A DNA stretch of 64,000 nt from Butyriboletus loyo (taxonomy: Eukaryota; Basidiomycota; Agaricomycetes; Boletales; Boletaceae), in NCBI GenBank assembly GCA_038093515.1, contig JBBPSI010000112.1, positions 20,492-84,491 of the forward strand. Reading direction: 5' to 3'. Shown one piece after another: positions 22,778-34,500 of this stretch. A program made the position numbers and the translations under genes. Numbering within the stretch: the stretch's first letter is position 1; the number at the start of each line of letters is the position of its first letter. The notes below the pieces were generated by a model. The model saw only the letters and a program-made list of their open reading frames with translations, had not been told where the DNA came from and made no database searches.

Positions 22778-23588
22778 GGATAGACTGGACGTGTCCACTG
22801 GATGGATGAAAGAGCAAGAGTAAGTATAAACAGAACAGGAAGAGCAGTGATAGAGGGCAGGAAGTGGTGCGGAAAGCAACGTGGCTAATAGGACGCAACT
22901 GAAGGTGGCTGACGATCCTACTGCAGAAACAGAGGCCGAAGTAGGTGGGCAATGACAGAAAGAAAACAAGAAACGGCCCCTCGTCGAAGGATCATGGTGG
23001 CACTCGTCGACATGGTGGGCGTTTTGACTCGAACTCAAAAGAGTCGATAAACGTGGTACCCTCAAGGCGCTCAGTGTCGTTGAAAGCTGTGGCAACGAGA
23101 AAGGGATATGAAAGAAAGAGAAACTCACCGAAGAGAGAGGCTGAAGGGCGAGAGGTGGAAGAAAGGCTGAGAGGACGAGGGAGGGGAGCGAGGAAGGCGA
23201 GAAGACGAGAAAGAGATGGAGGAGGACTTTGGGAGAGAAACAACACTGACGGCGCCGTGAGAACAAAGGACGAAGCAGGCGGAGTTTGAATTAGTCGATA
23301 ATCAGTCGGTAAGTAGTAGTAACTATCAGAATCCGAGCTCTACTGCGAGTGTAGCGAATGAATACAATAGCACGGCTGGCCGAGCGACAAGCACGACAAC
23401 GTGAACTTCCTGTGCATCCTCTTAGGGTCGCTTTTTCGCCGCTCGGAAGCGTCTAAACAAGAGACGCGTGTGATCATCAGTAATTGCCAAGGCAATGTTG
23501 TCACTCGTCGTCGTGCGGACTCTGTCGCCCAGCGTCTTTCTCCTCCTGCTTCCGTCCCTCGTTAATTCCCCCCCCCTCCCCCAGTTCT
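22778..23588. promoter_or_regulatory. Divergent promoter region of CK1 and chitin synthase; CT-rich CK1 leader
   Basis: About 810 bp. The stretch 22900-23280 is strongly purine-rich on the plus strand, so it reads CT-rich in the CK1 direction. That is the usual look of an initiator-driven fungal promoter and long 5' leader. Just upstream of the chitin synthase ATG is a CCCCCCCTCCCCC tract (about 23570-23582), the same type of signal for that gene. No protein gene supported; the long frames on both strands come from the biased composition. Confidence 0.5.
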
Positions 23589-26500
23589 ATGGCCTACTCA
23601 CGGCACCACGATCCTTACCATCCCAATGGCCAGGCGCCACAGCAAAGTCTGGCTCCAGATTATCCGCCAGCACATCCCATCAATTACAACCAGTACAACG
23701 ACCACGATACCCAATGGGAAACAAAGTCTGCTCAATCTATCCACAGCAGCAATTTTCATGGCTCTCAAGTCCATCTCAATCCCGAATATAGCATGAACCG
23801 TCCAAACTTTCATCACGGCACCCCTCCCATGGGATACAATGGTCATCCGCCCAATTACCCCCCCATGCAACCCCCGCATATGGTGAGGGAGATGAGCATC
23901 GGCTACTCTGTCGCCAGAGAAAAGCTCATGAAACGCCGCTCCGTTCGCCAAGTCGAGCTTCAGAACGGTAATCTCGTGCTCGACGTACACGTACCGAGTC
24001 ACATCGTCCCCAAAGGAATGTCTGATGTCGAGGAAATGACAAAGATGAGGTACACCGCTGCCACATGTGATCCAGACGACTTCATGCGCAAAAAGTATTC
24101 CCTTCGTCCCTATCTATATGGTCGTCATACGGAGCTCTTCATCGTCATGACAATGTACAACGAAGACGAAGTCCTTTTTGTCAAGACTATGAATGCGTAT
24201 GCTCTCCTCTCCGTTCAATAATACCATCTATCACCTTCTCGCAGAGTCATCAAGAACATTGCCCACCTTTGTGGCAGGTCCCGTTCCAAAACTTGGGGCT
24301 CGGATGGCTGGAAGAAAGTAGTCGTTTGTATTGTCTCCGACGGACGCAACAAGATCAACAAACGTACCCTACAAGTTCTTACACTAGTACAGTACCTGCG
24401 CATCCTCAAAACATTCAGTTCACTAATTGTCGGGATAGATGGGTTGTTATCAAGAAGGAATTGCCAAGGACTCCGTGGCAGGCAAAGACGTCACGGCACA
24501 CATCTTCGAGTAAGTGCTCCTGTTGGCGCTACTTTGTCATTGATAGAGAATACATTCACTATCTCAGATACACCACAAATGTCATAGTGACAGAGACTGG
24601 GGAGGTTTCATCAGGCGCTTGCCCAGTCCAGATTCTGTTTTGCCTGAAAGAGCAGAACAAGAAGAAGTTGAACAGTCATCGGTGGTTCTTCAACGGATTT
24701 GGTCCTTTGATCAACCCTAATGGTGCGTGAAAATCATCCCAGTTTGCCAGTTTGTCCCTCTCAGCAAGATGTCCTGTCAGTTTGCGTACTCTTGGATGTT
24801 GGCACTAAGCCAACTGGCACTTCAATCTATGACCTCTGGAAATGTGAGTGATGCTTATCATCCCATTTCTTGCTGACCGCCGTGCAGGCTTTGATATGCA
24901 CTCAAATGTCGGAGGAGCATGTGGAGAGTAGGTCACCCAATTGGATACTGAACATATGATGAACGGAGTTCTACTCCCAGAATTTGTGTCGATACTGGTA
25001 GAGGTTGCTCGTTGTTACTCACTAGTCCCCTGGCCGCCTCGCAGAATTTTGAGGTACAGTACCCCTGTTCGCCTCTGCTTCCTCGTCTAATAGCTATATC
25101 CAGTACAAAATGTCCAACATTCTGGACAAGCCACTTGAAGTATGGCGATGGTTTACTTGATTTACTCAGCTAACTGTAACTCCGTGGCAGAGCGTCTTCG
25201 GGTACATCAGTGTCTTGCCTGGTGCTTTCAGTGCATACAGATACAAGGCGCTCTTGAACGGGCCCGATGGTAAAGGCCCACTCGCATCGTACTTCAAGGG
25301 CGAGGCAATGCACGGCGGAGGCACCAGTAGTGCTGGACTTTTTGGTCGGTCAAAACCTTTTAGGTTTCCCTTTGGGTGGTTATTAATACACCTGTCAGAA
25401 CGCAACATGTATCTTGCTGAAGACCGTATCCTGTGCTTTGAAATTGTGACAAAGAAGCACGAGGGATGGGTGTGAGTTCGTTAAACCTGATGTCAACTTG
25501 TAAATTCAGGATTTACAGATTGAAATATGTGAAAAGTGCCAAGGCGTCGACTGACGTACCCACAACGGTCAGTTCGAAACCACTCATTCCGATATATGTC
25601 GCTGACGTTGTGTTAGGTTCCTGAATTCATCTCACAACGTCGTAGATGGTTGAACGGATCACTTTTCGCATCGATTCACTCAACGATATTCTTCTACAAG
25701 ATTTGGACATCAGGGCAGAATCCCATCCGGATGCTTGTTCTGCAGGTATTTGAGCTTGTCCTGGCCCGATTTCAGCGCATCTCAGTGGCGTCATTCAGAT
25801 TGAATTCATCTATAACGCTATTCAGCTTCTTTTCACATGGACTGCTCTTGCCAACTTTTACCTTGCCTTTTTCTTTGTGAGTACTCGAATTCAGCCTTCT
25901 CTTTCAGACATTCAACAGTGATTAGCTGGTGTCATCCGCGACAGCACCTGGTCAGAATAACGCCTTCAATTTTCTTAGCTCAGGAGTTGGTCAAATTATC
26001 TTTGAGGTGTTCTTGAAGGTCAGTTACCTGCTCGCCGCATTGTAATTTCAAGATTCTCATCAGTATCTAAGTTGTACATTGCTCTTCTCTTTGTTACGAC
26101 AGTATGTTCCCTTGGGAATCGGCCTCAGGCGGGTTGTTCATAAAGATTCATGGCGACAAGCGGCTAAGATACTTGTACAGGGTTCGAAGTGGATCTATGC
26201 ACTTGCCATGATCCTTTTTGGCTTCTGCAATGTTATCACTCTGTGGTGTGCCGGCTACACGGTTTACCTTGCCGTTCCTCATACCGTCTCTGGCTGGCAA
26301 AGCATTGGCAAGTGTGTACAAACCAACTTTCTACTCAATATTGCTTGCTGAATGTCAAAAAGCTTGGTAGCTACCAATCAAGCATTCCGCGAGATTGTGA
26401 TTTCCCTAGCGGCAACCTATGGCCTCTACTTCATCTCCTCATTTATGCATTTTGAGCCGTGGCATATGTTTACTTCATTCATCCAGTATATGTTCCTTCT

Positions 26501-27273
26501 GCCTAGCTGTAAGTCTGTTTCCAGTTATTGTATAATCAAAAAACTGATCCGATCGTGAAAAGATGTGAACATTTTGAGTGAGTGGTTTTGGAACTAGTCC
26601 TCATCAAAATAACAACCCTTGAATTGCGCATTAGTGATGTATGCCATGTGCAACTTGCACGATGTCACATGGTACGGATCTCTTTTTCTTGATTCCGAAT
26701 GGCAGCTCATGCTATCCAGGGGTACCAAGGGTGACAATTCCACTGCAAAGGATCTGGGTGGCGCGAAGAAGATTAAAGGTGATGGTGGCAAAGTGATGAT
26801 GGAAGTCGAAATCCCCACTGCCCGTGAAGACGTTGATCAACTGTGGGCCGCGTCGCGTACCGCACTTAAAGTCAAACCACCCGAGGCCAAGGAACACCGT
26901 GATGCGGCAACCAAACAGTCCGACCATGATCGCAGCAGTCGTACAAATGTAGTTCTTACATGGGTTGCCACCAACATGTAAGTGTGGTCTTTTTCATGTC
27001 ATCTTTCTGTAATTAATTAGCACTTAGGGTCATGATCCTTGTCTTCACGTCTTCCGCATTTTTGAATTGGGTGAATCAGCACCTCGAAAACACAGTATCG
27101 TCCAATTTCAACCCATATCTTAGCTTCCTTTTCTTTGCACTGTAAGTTCTGTGATGAGTTGAAAGTCCATGGTGCTGACGCTGTCTCGTGGTACCTTGCG
27201 CAGTGCTGGACTGTCTGCAGTTCGTTTCCTTGGTTCCTTGTTGTACCTGATCTTCAGATTCTTCGGATTTTGA
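23589..27273 (+). CDS. Chitin synthase (CHS_N-containing, class I-III type)
   Basis: A processive beta-1,4-N-acetylglucosaminyltransferase of the plasma membrane that makes cell-wall chitin from UDP-GlcNAc. The start [12 protein letters not shown] opens a Pro/Asn/His-rich tail. The N-terminal CHS domain follows ([29 protein letters not shown]), then [18 protein letters not shown]. Catalytic motifs are [27 protein letters not shown] (EDR) and the signature [10 protein letters not shown]. After these come several transmembrane segments ([39 protein letters not shown]), the class I-III block [16 protein letters not shown] and two last membrane helices ending [10 protein letters not shown]. At least 15 short introns; the one after VCSLGNRPQ (26129-26180) must use a GC donor. 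Length, roughly 900 residues, is normal. Confidence 0.94.
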
Positions 27274-28243
27274 AGAGCTGCGCTCTAGACTCACTAATCC
27301 CGGTGTTGATTTCTATGGCATGAGGTACTGAATTCCAGCCCCCATTTCCAGCTCTTCGTCACATAATTCTGTATGCAGAGGTGATACTGCATACTGTACC
27401 CTTACTCCTTTGGATTGGTTTCGTTCTTGATTCGATATGATATCACCTTTTTCACGATTGTAGGTTTGCGGACCACTGTCATTCACTACATGTGTCGGTA
27501 TTTCAAACGTTGGAAAGGCAACTTGATGTTGTCGAAGCTTCGTCTCAACCGTGTGTTTCAAGTTCTGTCCCTGGTCTGTCCCTGTCCACCTGGACATGAC
27601 TTGGTCTGCATGAAAGTGGATACACTAGGGAGATCCCTGACAGCGAGATTGGGATTCTCTTCCTAGACTACCATTCCCAGAAGCTGCGTAGAGTATTTCT
27701 GCGGTGAAAAGAAAAGACCTTGCCATTTGCCTGATTCGGAGATCCTGCGGTTGAATGTAGTCATTAACTTTGTGCACCGCACATTTGGTTGCTAGAAGCC
27801 GAAGTTGTCTGAGCTACGACCTACTCGATCGCACGATGGAAGTTGGGCTGTGTAAGTCAAAGGATAACTCTTGTCAAGTATACGTGCTATGTGATGCAAG
27901 GAGATGGAACAGAAAGTTGCAGAGACGTTGTGCTCTCCGACCAGAGTGGGTGGGACACGAGGCATCGCATAAGATGATGGAATCTAGTGTCACGAGCAAA
28001 TTCATGGAACGACGGAATGCCTCTGAAATACAACGGCTGCGAACACATCTAGAGCGTACGCTTTATCCTCGCAAGCCCCGTCTGAGCCCCGAGATTGGAG
28101 ACATGGTTCACTGTTCCCAATTTGCAGCACTTGTGGGAGAAGAGCAAGTCTCGTCAGCTGATTGCAGAGTAGCTCACGTCCACAGCCAAAGATTATGCAT
28201 ATAAAGCGGACTTGTCATCACCAAGTAAAAACTGATGCATTGG
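27274..28243. other. Intergenic region between chitin synthase and seryl-tRNA synthetase
   Basis: About 970 bp between two convergent 3' ends. A 144-codon frame at 27770-28204 (plus) lacks similarity to anything I recognise and has unbiased composition; I do not call it a gene. Confidence 0.4.
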
Positions 28244-29823
28244 TTAGACCCATCTAATAATGTCCGAAGTTCCTAACCAGAACGGTTTGAGAATCGCTGG
28301 GAGATCAAGACCTGATGGTTTTCCTTTTTCATCAAAGCGTACTCCGTTTTCTAGCAAAGTGATAATCAGTCTTGGGATAGCAGCAGCAGTGCCGTTGAGG
28401 GTGTGTGCGAAGGGGATGGGTGCTTGCGTCGGACTAGATGGTGTAAAATGCCGTCGATACCGAATGTGAAGACGCCGTGCCTGGTAGTCCGTGCAATTTG
28501 AAGCTGAAGAAATTTCTCCCCAGGCGCCTCTCCCAGGCATCCACGCTTCCATGTCGTACTTTCTATACGCACTTGCACCAAGTTCCTCTGTAGGCATGTC
28601 CAAAATACTGAGGAGAACATAAATAAAAATATGAACAACCGTCGTGGAGCTCTGATCAGCGGTCTTACCGGAACGGGAAATTCAGTCCCTCGAAAATCTC
28701 TGTTTGGATTTTCCGGATTTCTTCCAGGTACTGTGCACTTGAGTCCTCCTCGCAAACAACGAAAAGCTCAACTTTTGAAAATTGGTGGACACGGTATAGG
28801 CCACGGGTATCAGCACCACGAGAACCAGCCTCGGCTCTGAATGAACGACCGAGCCCGACCATCTTCACGGGCAGAATATTCTCGGAAAAAACCTTGTTCG
28901 CGAACATTCCGGCAAGGGGAATTTCAGCTGTACCCGAGAGTACCAGCTCAGGAGATGAATCCGCAATCTGATATATTTGAGAAGCAGGGTGGTCGGAGTT
29001 ATAGTCTCTGGGTTGGAATCCACAGCGCAGGGCTACGTCTCCGCGAACTAAGTCAGGAGTCATCACGAACTGAAAGCCATGTTTCAGTGCAATTGAGATC
29101 GCATAGTTTATGAGAGCGTTCTCGAGCAAAGCGGCCTCTTTGAGCAGGTAGTACCATGAGGATCCTGTCACGACTGCAGCAGCCCCAAAATCGAACAACC
29201 CCAGTGCATGACCGATAGTAACGTGATCATGTTCCGGGCTGGGCGGTGTGAGAGGGGGACCATGAGTAGACAGAATAACAGCGGCATCCTCGGGGCCAAT
29301 GGGGACTTCTGGATGTGTATCATTTGGTAAATGCAACGCGAGTCCCAAGAGTTTCTCCTCTACAGCAGCTAATTTCTCCTCGAGTAGAATGATTTCTGCT
29401 TTTAATGCTTTCGCCCCGTCAATGACTGCCTGCTTTTCCGTTGGGTCTTTGATTGTACGGATGCGATCGCCAAGAACGGATTGCGCGTGCCGCTTGTAGT
29501 CAAGTTGGCCAGCAAGTTCCTTCTGCTCTGCGTAAGAGTGGGCGATGGACTGCAACGCCCCAACTGGCAGGGGAAATTTTCGGTTGAAGGCGTTGTGCGA
29601 CTTGTAAACTATAGATTCTGAGATGGCCCGATAGTCAAGCCGGGGTTTGGGAAGGACCGCGGTGGCTGGCGGCGAATTTGTAGCATGCTTTGAAACAAAT
29701 CTCTTGGTCGCTTTTACAAAAATTCAGCGTGCGGAAGAGTGAGGGAGTGATGGATATACCTGAGTTGATCACCGAGCTGGATTGGACGCGACGCTGGTAA
29801 ACGCGAGCAACTATCGAAATCAT
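28244..29823 (-). CDS. Seryl-tRNA synthetase, mitochondrial type
   Basis: A class II aminoacyl-tRNA synthetase that charges tRNA-Ser, probably in mitochondria (yeast Dia4 type). The N-terminus [17 protein letters not shown] is basic, Ser/Arg-rich and free of acidic residues, like a matrix-targeting presequence. The first intron ends at GTAAAAG before CGACCAAG. A long alpha-helical arm follows ([36 protein letters not shown]), as is usual for SerRS tRNA-binding arms. The catalytic domain shows [16 protein letters not shown], the motif 2 region [25 protein letters not shown] and, after the second intron, [20 protein letters not shown]. Motif 3 appears as [14 protein letters not shown]. Bacterial-like organisation and lack of a eukaryotic cytosolic C-terminal extension support the mitochondrial form. 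Divergent from RFC4 with only 89 bp between start codons. Confidence 0.92.
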
Positions 29824-29912
29824 AACAACGTCCAGCTACTAAACTCGGCATCCTAAAACGCGGTCTGTCACCTTGTCACAATACGGTCTTGTCACGCGTC
29901 GCGTCAATTGCA
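29824..29912. promoter_or_regulatory. 89-bp shared bidirectional promoter (SerRS / RFC4)
   Basis: The start codons of the two divergent genes are 89 bp apart, so 5' leaders and promoters must overlap. The stretch contains direct copies of GTCAC near 29869-29896 but no TATA box. Confidence 0.6.
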
Positions 29913-31308
29913 ATGGCCTCAACATCAGCAAAAGGCAAAGCACCAGCGAACGGTGCAAGCACCACTGCGTACGAGCTGCCTTGGTCAGTGTCTTCACGTC
30001 TTCAGAGAGGACCAACCTATATCCTTTCCCAGGGTTGAAAAATACAGACCACAAACATTGGACGATGTCGTCGGCAATGCCGACACGATCGAACGCTTAA
30101 AAGTGATAGCAAGAGACGGAAACTGCCCGCACATCATTATTTCGGTAGATTCTCACCTACTTCTCGCGCGAATCATACGTCGCAACTCCTCTTCGACAGG
30201 GCCTTCCGGGTATTGGTAAGACGACGAGTATCCATTGTCTGGCACATCAGCTGCTTGGAGACGCATATAAAGAAGGCGTACTAGAGTTGAATGCCTCTGA
30301 CGAAAGGTTCGTGCTGGATTGTTCACTGCAAACATTGCTTCATACCCTTGCCCAACAGAGGTATTGATGTTGTGCGGAACAAAATAAAAGCATTCGCGCA
30401 GAAAAAGGTAACCCTCCCGCACGGAAGACACAAAATTGTAATACTTGACGAAGCCGATAGGTCAGTGTGTGCTGATTGCTAGAAGATGGATCTGAACCAG
30501 TTATAGCATGACAGCTGGTGCTCAACAAGCGCTACGCAGAACAATGGAGATATATTCCAACACTACACGATTTTGTCTGGCCTGCAACATGTCCAGCAAA
30601 ATCATAGAACCTATACAGAGTCGTTGCGCCATCCTACGTTACGCTAAGCTAAGGGATACCGAGATACTGAAGCGCTTGCTCGAGATATGTGAGATGGAGA
30701 AGGTGACGGGTTTTTTTGGTCTTCCATTGCAAGCGCATACTCACTACCAGACAAACAGGTTGAATACAACGATGACGGTTTAACCGCACTCATCTTCACG
30801 AGCGAAGGTGATATGCGACAAGCTATTAACAACCTCCAGTCCACACATTCCGGCTTTGGATTTGTGTCTGGGGAGAACGTATTCAAAGTGTGTGACCAAC
30901 CACACCCAGTGATAATCCAAAGTATTATTCGCACATGCATCAAGAGCGACATTGATGGTGCGATGGAGAAATTAAACAAGCTCTGGGAACAAGGGTATAG
31001 CGCGGTGGACATTGTGGTCACGATCTTCAGAGTGACGAAGACTTTTGACGAGTATGTCCAATGAATGACTGGCGGGACTATGGCTGACTTTTTTTCATCA
31101 GACTACCAGAGTATACTAAACTGGAGTATATCAAAGTATGAGCGACTTCCTGGTGCTTGTTCATAATACTTACTTGGTTCAGGAAATTGGATTTACACAC
31201 ATGCGGATACTCGAAGGTGTTGGGACCCTTATCCAGCTTGGTGGCCTTTTGGCTCGGTTGTGCCGGCTCGTATGTCCCACCGCTCGCCGTAGAAAAGAAA
31301 ATTGCTGA
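29913..31308 (+). CDS. RFC4: Replication factor C subunit 4 (human RFC2 orthologue)
   Basis: A small subunit of the RFC clamp loader, an AAA+ ATPase pentamer that opens PCNA and loads it on primer-template DNA; also part of Rad24 and Elg1 loaders. Eight introns. The protein starts [14 protein letters not shown], then [19 protein letters not shown]. Walker A is [10 protein letters not shown] after a splice, followed by [15 protein letters not shown]. Walker B is [13 protein letters not shown], followed by [18 protein letters not shown], the RFC-box arginine region [13 protein letters not shown], then [13 protein letters not shown] and the C-terminal collar [21 protein letters not shown]. The match to the yeast Rfc4/human RFC2 pattern (GNxxTIxRLxxIAxDGNxPH) separates it from Rfc2, 3 and 5. 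The last residues, CPTARRKENC, are a divergent basic tail. Confidence 0.95.
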
Positions 31309-31581
31309 TAGTATGGCAAACAGCACATGAATTCCGAGCTTTTCCAGCTATGACCGTTCTCTGCAACCAACGTCTTGGTTCGCGATCAGATCTTCCATGG
31401 AATCTCCCTCACTTTTGGCTCGCATCAGTAGATCTGAATTGGCTAGTTCAGTTTTGTAGCCAAGGTGATGCGAGTAGTTTATCGCAGGAGTAACATAGCC
31501 ATATTGTATATGCCACTTTGTGCCCCCAATTTGGTGGTCTAACTAAAACTACCAGCGTGTTGCATGTAAATATTCAAGATC

Positions 31582-34500
31582 ATGGCGAGGCCCGAAGAAC
31601 TATGTTCGATCATTCAACAGATACTTAGCCCCGCACCCGAAGATGCTGAAACATTGTTGGAAGAAATCGGTCTGGGGACCATTCCATCTCGTGAACAAGT
31701 CCACCACGAAATCGACGCCAAGCTCTTGTCACCTCCGGACACTCTGCCAGACCACTGGTTGTCCAAGTATCAGATGTATGGATTTCTTGCATTAGGGTTC
31801 ATCGAGTTGATACTTTTCGGTGCAGACACTGGAAAACTCAGCCTTACATTCCATCCTTGCTTTCCTTCGAGCCTGCACCACCGCCTACGAGTTTGAGTTT
31901 TGTTCGTGCGGGTCTAGATGGTCGTGTCATGGGCTATGCAGAGGTGCGTATTTCGAGAACTCACTTGTTTTCAGGGACTAACAAATCCAGGCACCAAATC
32001 CCCGTATTGTAACGGCCTTAACATCGACCTCGATGGATCGTGCTCCGGGACCAGTCGGTGCCTTTGTAAGGGGGAAGTCAGGTCATGTCCCCTTTCAGCC
32101 GGGAGGTCTTGATGGAGTATTGTTTTCCTCTTCTCAAACCGGCATCTCAGAAGAATCAGTGAAAGGACTGAGGACCATTCCCCCAGGTTTCTCAAGGGGA
32201 CTTCGACTTGCAGGCGAGGAGCCTGAGAACGAAGCCCTTACTGCTCTCGAGGAATCTCTCACGTCCGCAAATGGGGAATTGGTATTTATCCTGATGTCAT
32301 GTTTCTATGTCATGTTTTCTTAACTATCAAAATCCTCAGGACCAGGAAAACCATCCTGCAGAAGAACTAGAGTCTGAGATCGAGCTACTTAGTGGCGACC
32401 CCATTGCTGAGGTGGCCGAACTCCTACCAACTACTGTGAGACTTTGTCACGGAAGCATCTGGATCTTGCTTACGCTTGGATGCAGAGATCACATCTACGA
32501 CCAACGAGGACGCGTCGCCCCCGTTCCAAGATTGTCAAGCGTGAATGGGCTCATGTGGTGGATATTAACAAACCGATGACCAACTTTCACGACCTCGTTC
32601 CGGAAATGGCGCACAAGGTTAGTTCCGGAGAGCCTATAGTAATTACACCAGTGATGCAGTGATGGACGGCGTTTTCCCAGTATCCTTTCGAGCTGGATAC
32701 TTTCCAGAAAGAAGCGGTGTATCACCTAGAGATGGGCGACTCTGTCTTCGTCGCTGCGCATACATCCGCTGGGAAAACTGTGGTCGCAGAGTATGCGATC
32801 GCTCTAGCGGAGAAACACATGACTAGGTGTGCCTGAACAACGCGTTTTGCACTTCCGCCCTTGAACCTGAACGATACAGAGCAATTTATACATCACCTAT
32901 AAAGGCACTGTCCAATCAGAAGTTCCGTGACTTCAAGCAGACATTCTCCTCTTCTTCGGTTGGAATCTTGACCGGCGATGTACAGATCAATCCAGAAGCA
33001 AGTTGTTTGGTTATGACGACGGAGATTCTACGTAGCATGCTTTATAAAGGTGCAGATCTCATCCGTGACGTGGAGTTCGTAATATTCGATGAAGTGCACT
33101 ATGTTAATGACGCAGAGGTGACGCATCTCATCCGCGTTGCGGTGGTTTCTAATCGATCCATTCGGATTTCTCAGCGAGGCGTTGTATGGGAAGAAGTTAT
33201 CATCATGCTACCTGATCATATTAGCATCATTCTTCTATCTGCGACAGTACCGAACACCAAAGAATTTGCTGATTGGGTTGGGTACGCTACCATGCGTTTT
33301 CTGCTGTGAATTGGCCTCACGGACCGTAGGCGTACCAAAAAGAAGGATATCTACGTTATTTCAACAGTGCAGCGCCCAGTACCTCTGGAACATTACCTGT
33401 ATGCTGGCAGGGATATGTTCAAGATTGTGAACGCTCAAAGAAGATGGGTCCCTGAGGGGTATATATTCCCTCATAGTGCTGAAACGTGTTTTCCCTCACG
33501 ATTTTTTCTTAGATACAAGGATGCTGGTGAAGCACTGAAGAGGAAGCAGGATAAGGAACGGGAAGCGGCTGGTTTACCTCCAGTTCAGAGGATTGGTGCG
33601 CGTGGTGCAGCGCCACGAGGGCAACGAGGGGTTGCCCCCGCTCGTGGCGGTCAGCGAGGTACCACTCCTAGCGGATCTGCATTGCGAGGCCGAGGTGGCG
33701 GGCCTGCGCGTACAATCCACACTGGCGCTGACAAAAACGTCTATGTCCATCTCCTCGCCCACCTGCAAAAAAAGGGTCTTCTGCCAGTTGTCGTCTTCAC
33801 CTTGTCGAAAAAGAGGTGTGAGGAAAACGCAGCCACCTTAACTAATGCCGACCTCTGTAACTCCGTCGAGAAGAGTGAGGTCCACGTTGCAATGGAAAAG
33901 GCGCTGTCCCGCCTCAAGGGTCAGTTTTGCGTAGCATGTCAATTCTCTGTAAATTAACCCTTTTTAGGATCGGACAAGAAGTTGCCACAAATTAGCAGGA
34001 TGCGCGACCTCCTCTCTCGTGGTATTGGGGTGCACCATGGAGGGTTGTTACCAATTGTCAAAGAAGTAAGCCACCATCCCAAGTGTCACAACTATTAATG
34101 CATCCCATGCCAGGTGGTCGAGATATTATTTGCTCGGGGATTAGTGAAAATCTTATTTGCAACTGAAACGTTTGCCATGGTAAGGAATGACCGCGGTGTT
34201 TCTGCGGTGTCTGACAGGACAGGTGGTCGCAGGGTGTTAACATGCCTGCTAGATGCGTAGTGTTCTCCAATATTCGAAAACACGATGGTCGCTCTTTCAG
34301 GGACATTCTCCCTGGAGAGTACACTCAAATGGCTGGTCGTGCTGGGCGCCGTGGCTTAGACACCACTGGCACCGTTGTTATCGTTGCGAGTGATGAGTTG
34401 CCTGACGTACGAGTTACCTTGTGCCGACCATTTGCTCGTTCGCGTGCTGACTGCTTGCCGTTGTAGCAAACAACGCTGACTACCATGGTTCTCGGAACTC

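Noticed and set aside
27770..28204. 144-codon frame downstream of the chitin synthase
   Set aside because: No recognisable motif, random-looking composition, no splice or promoter support.
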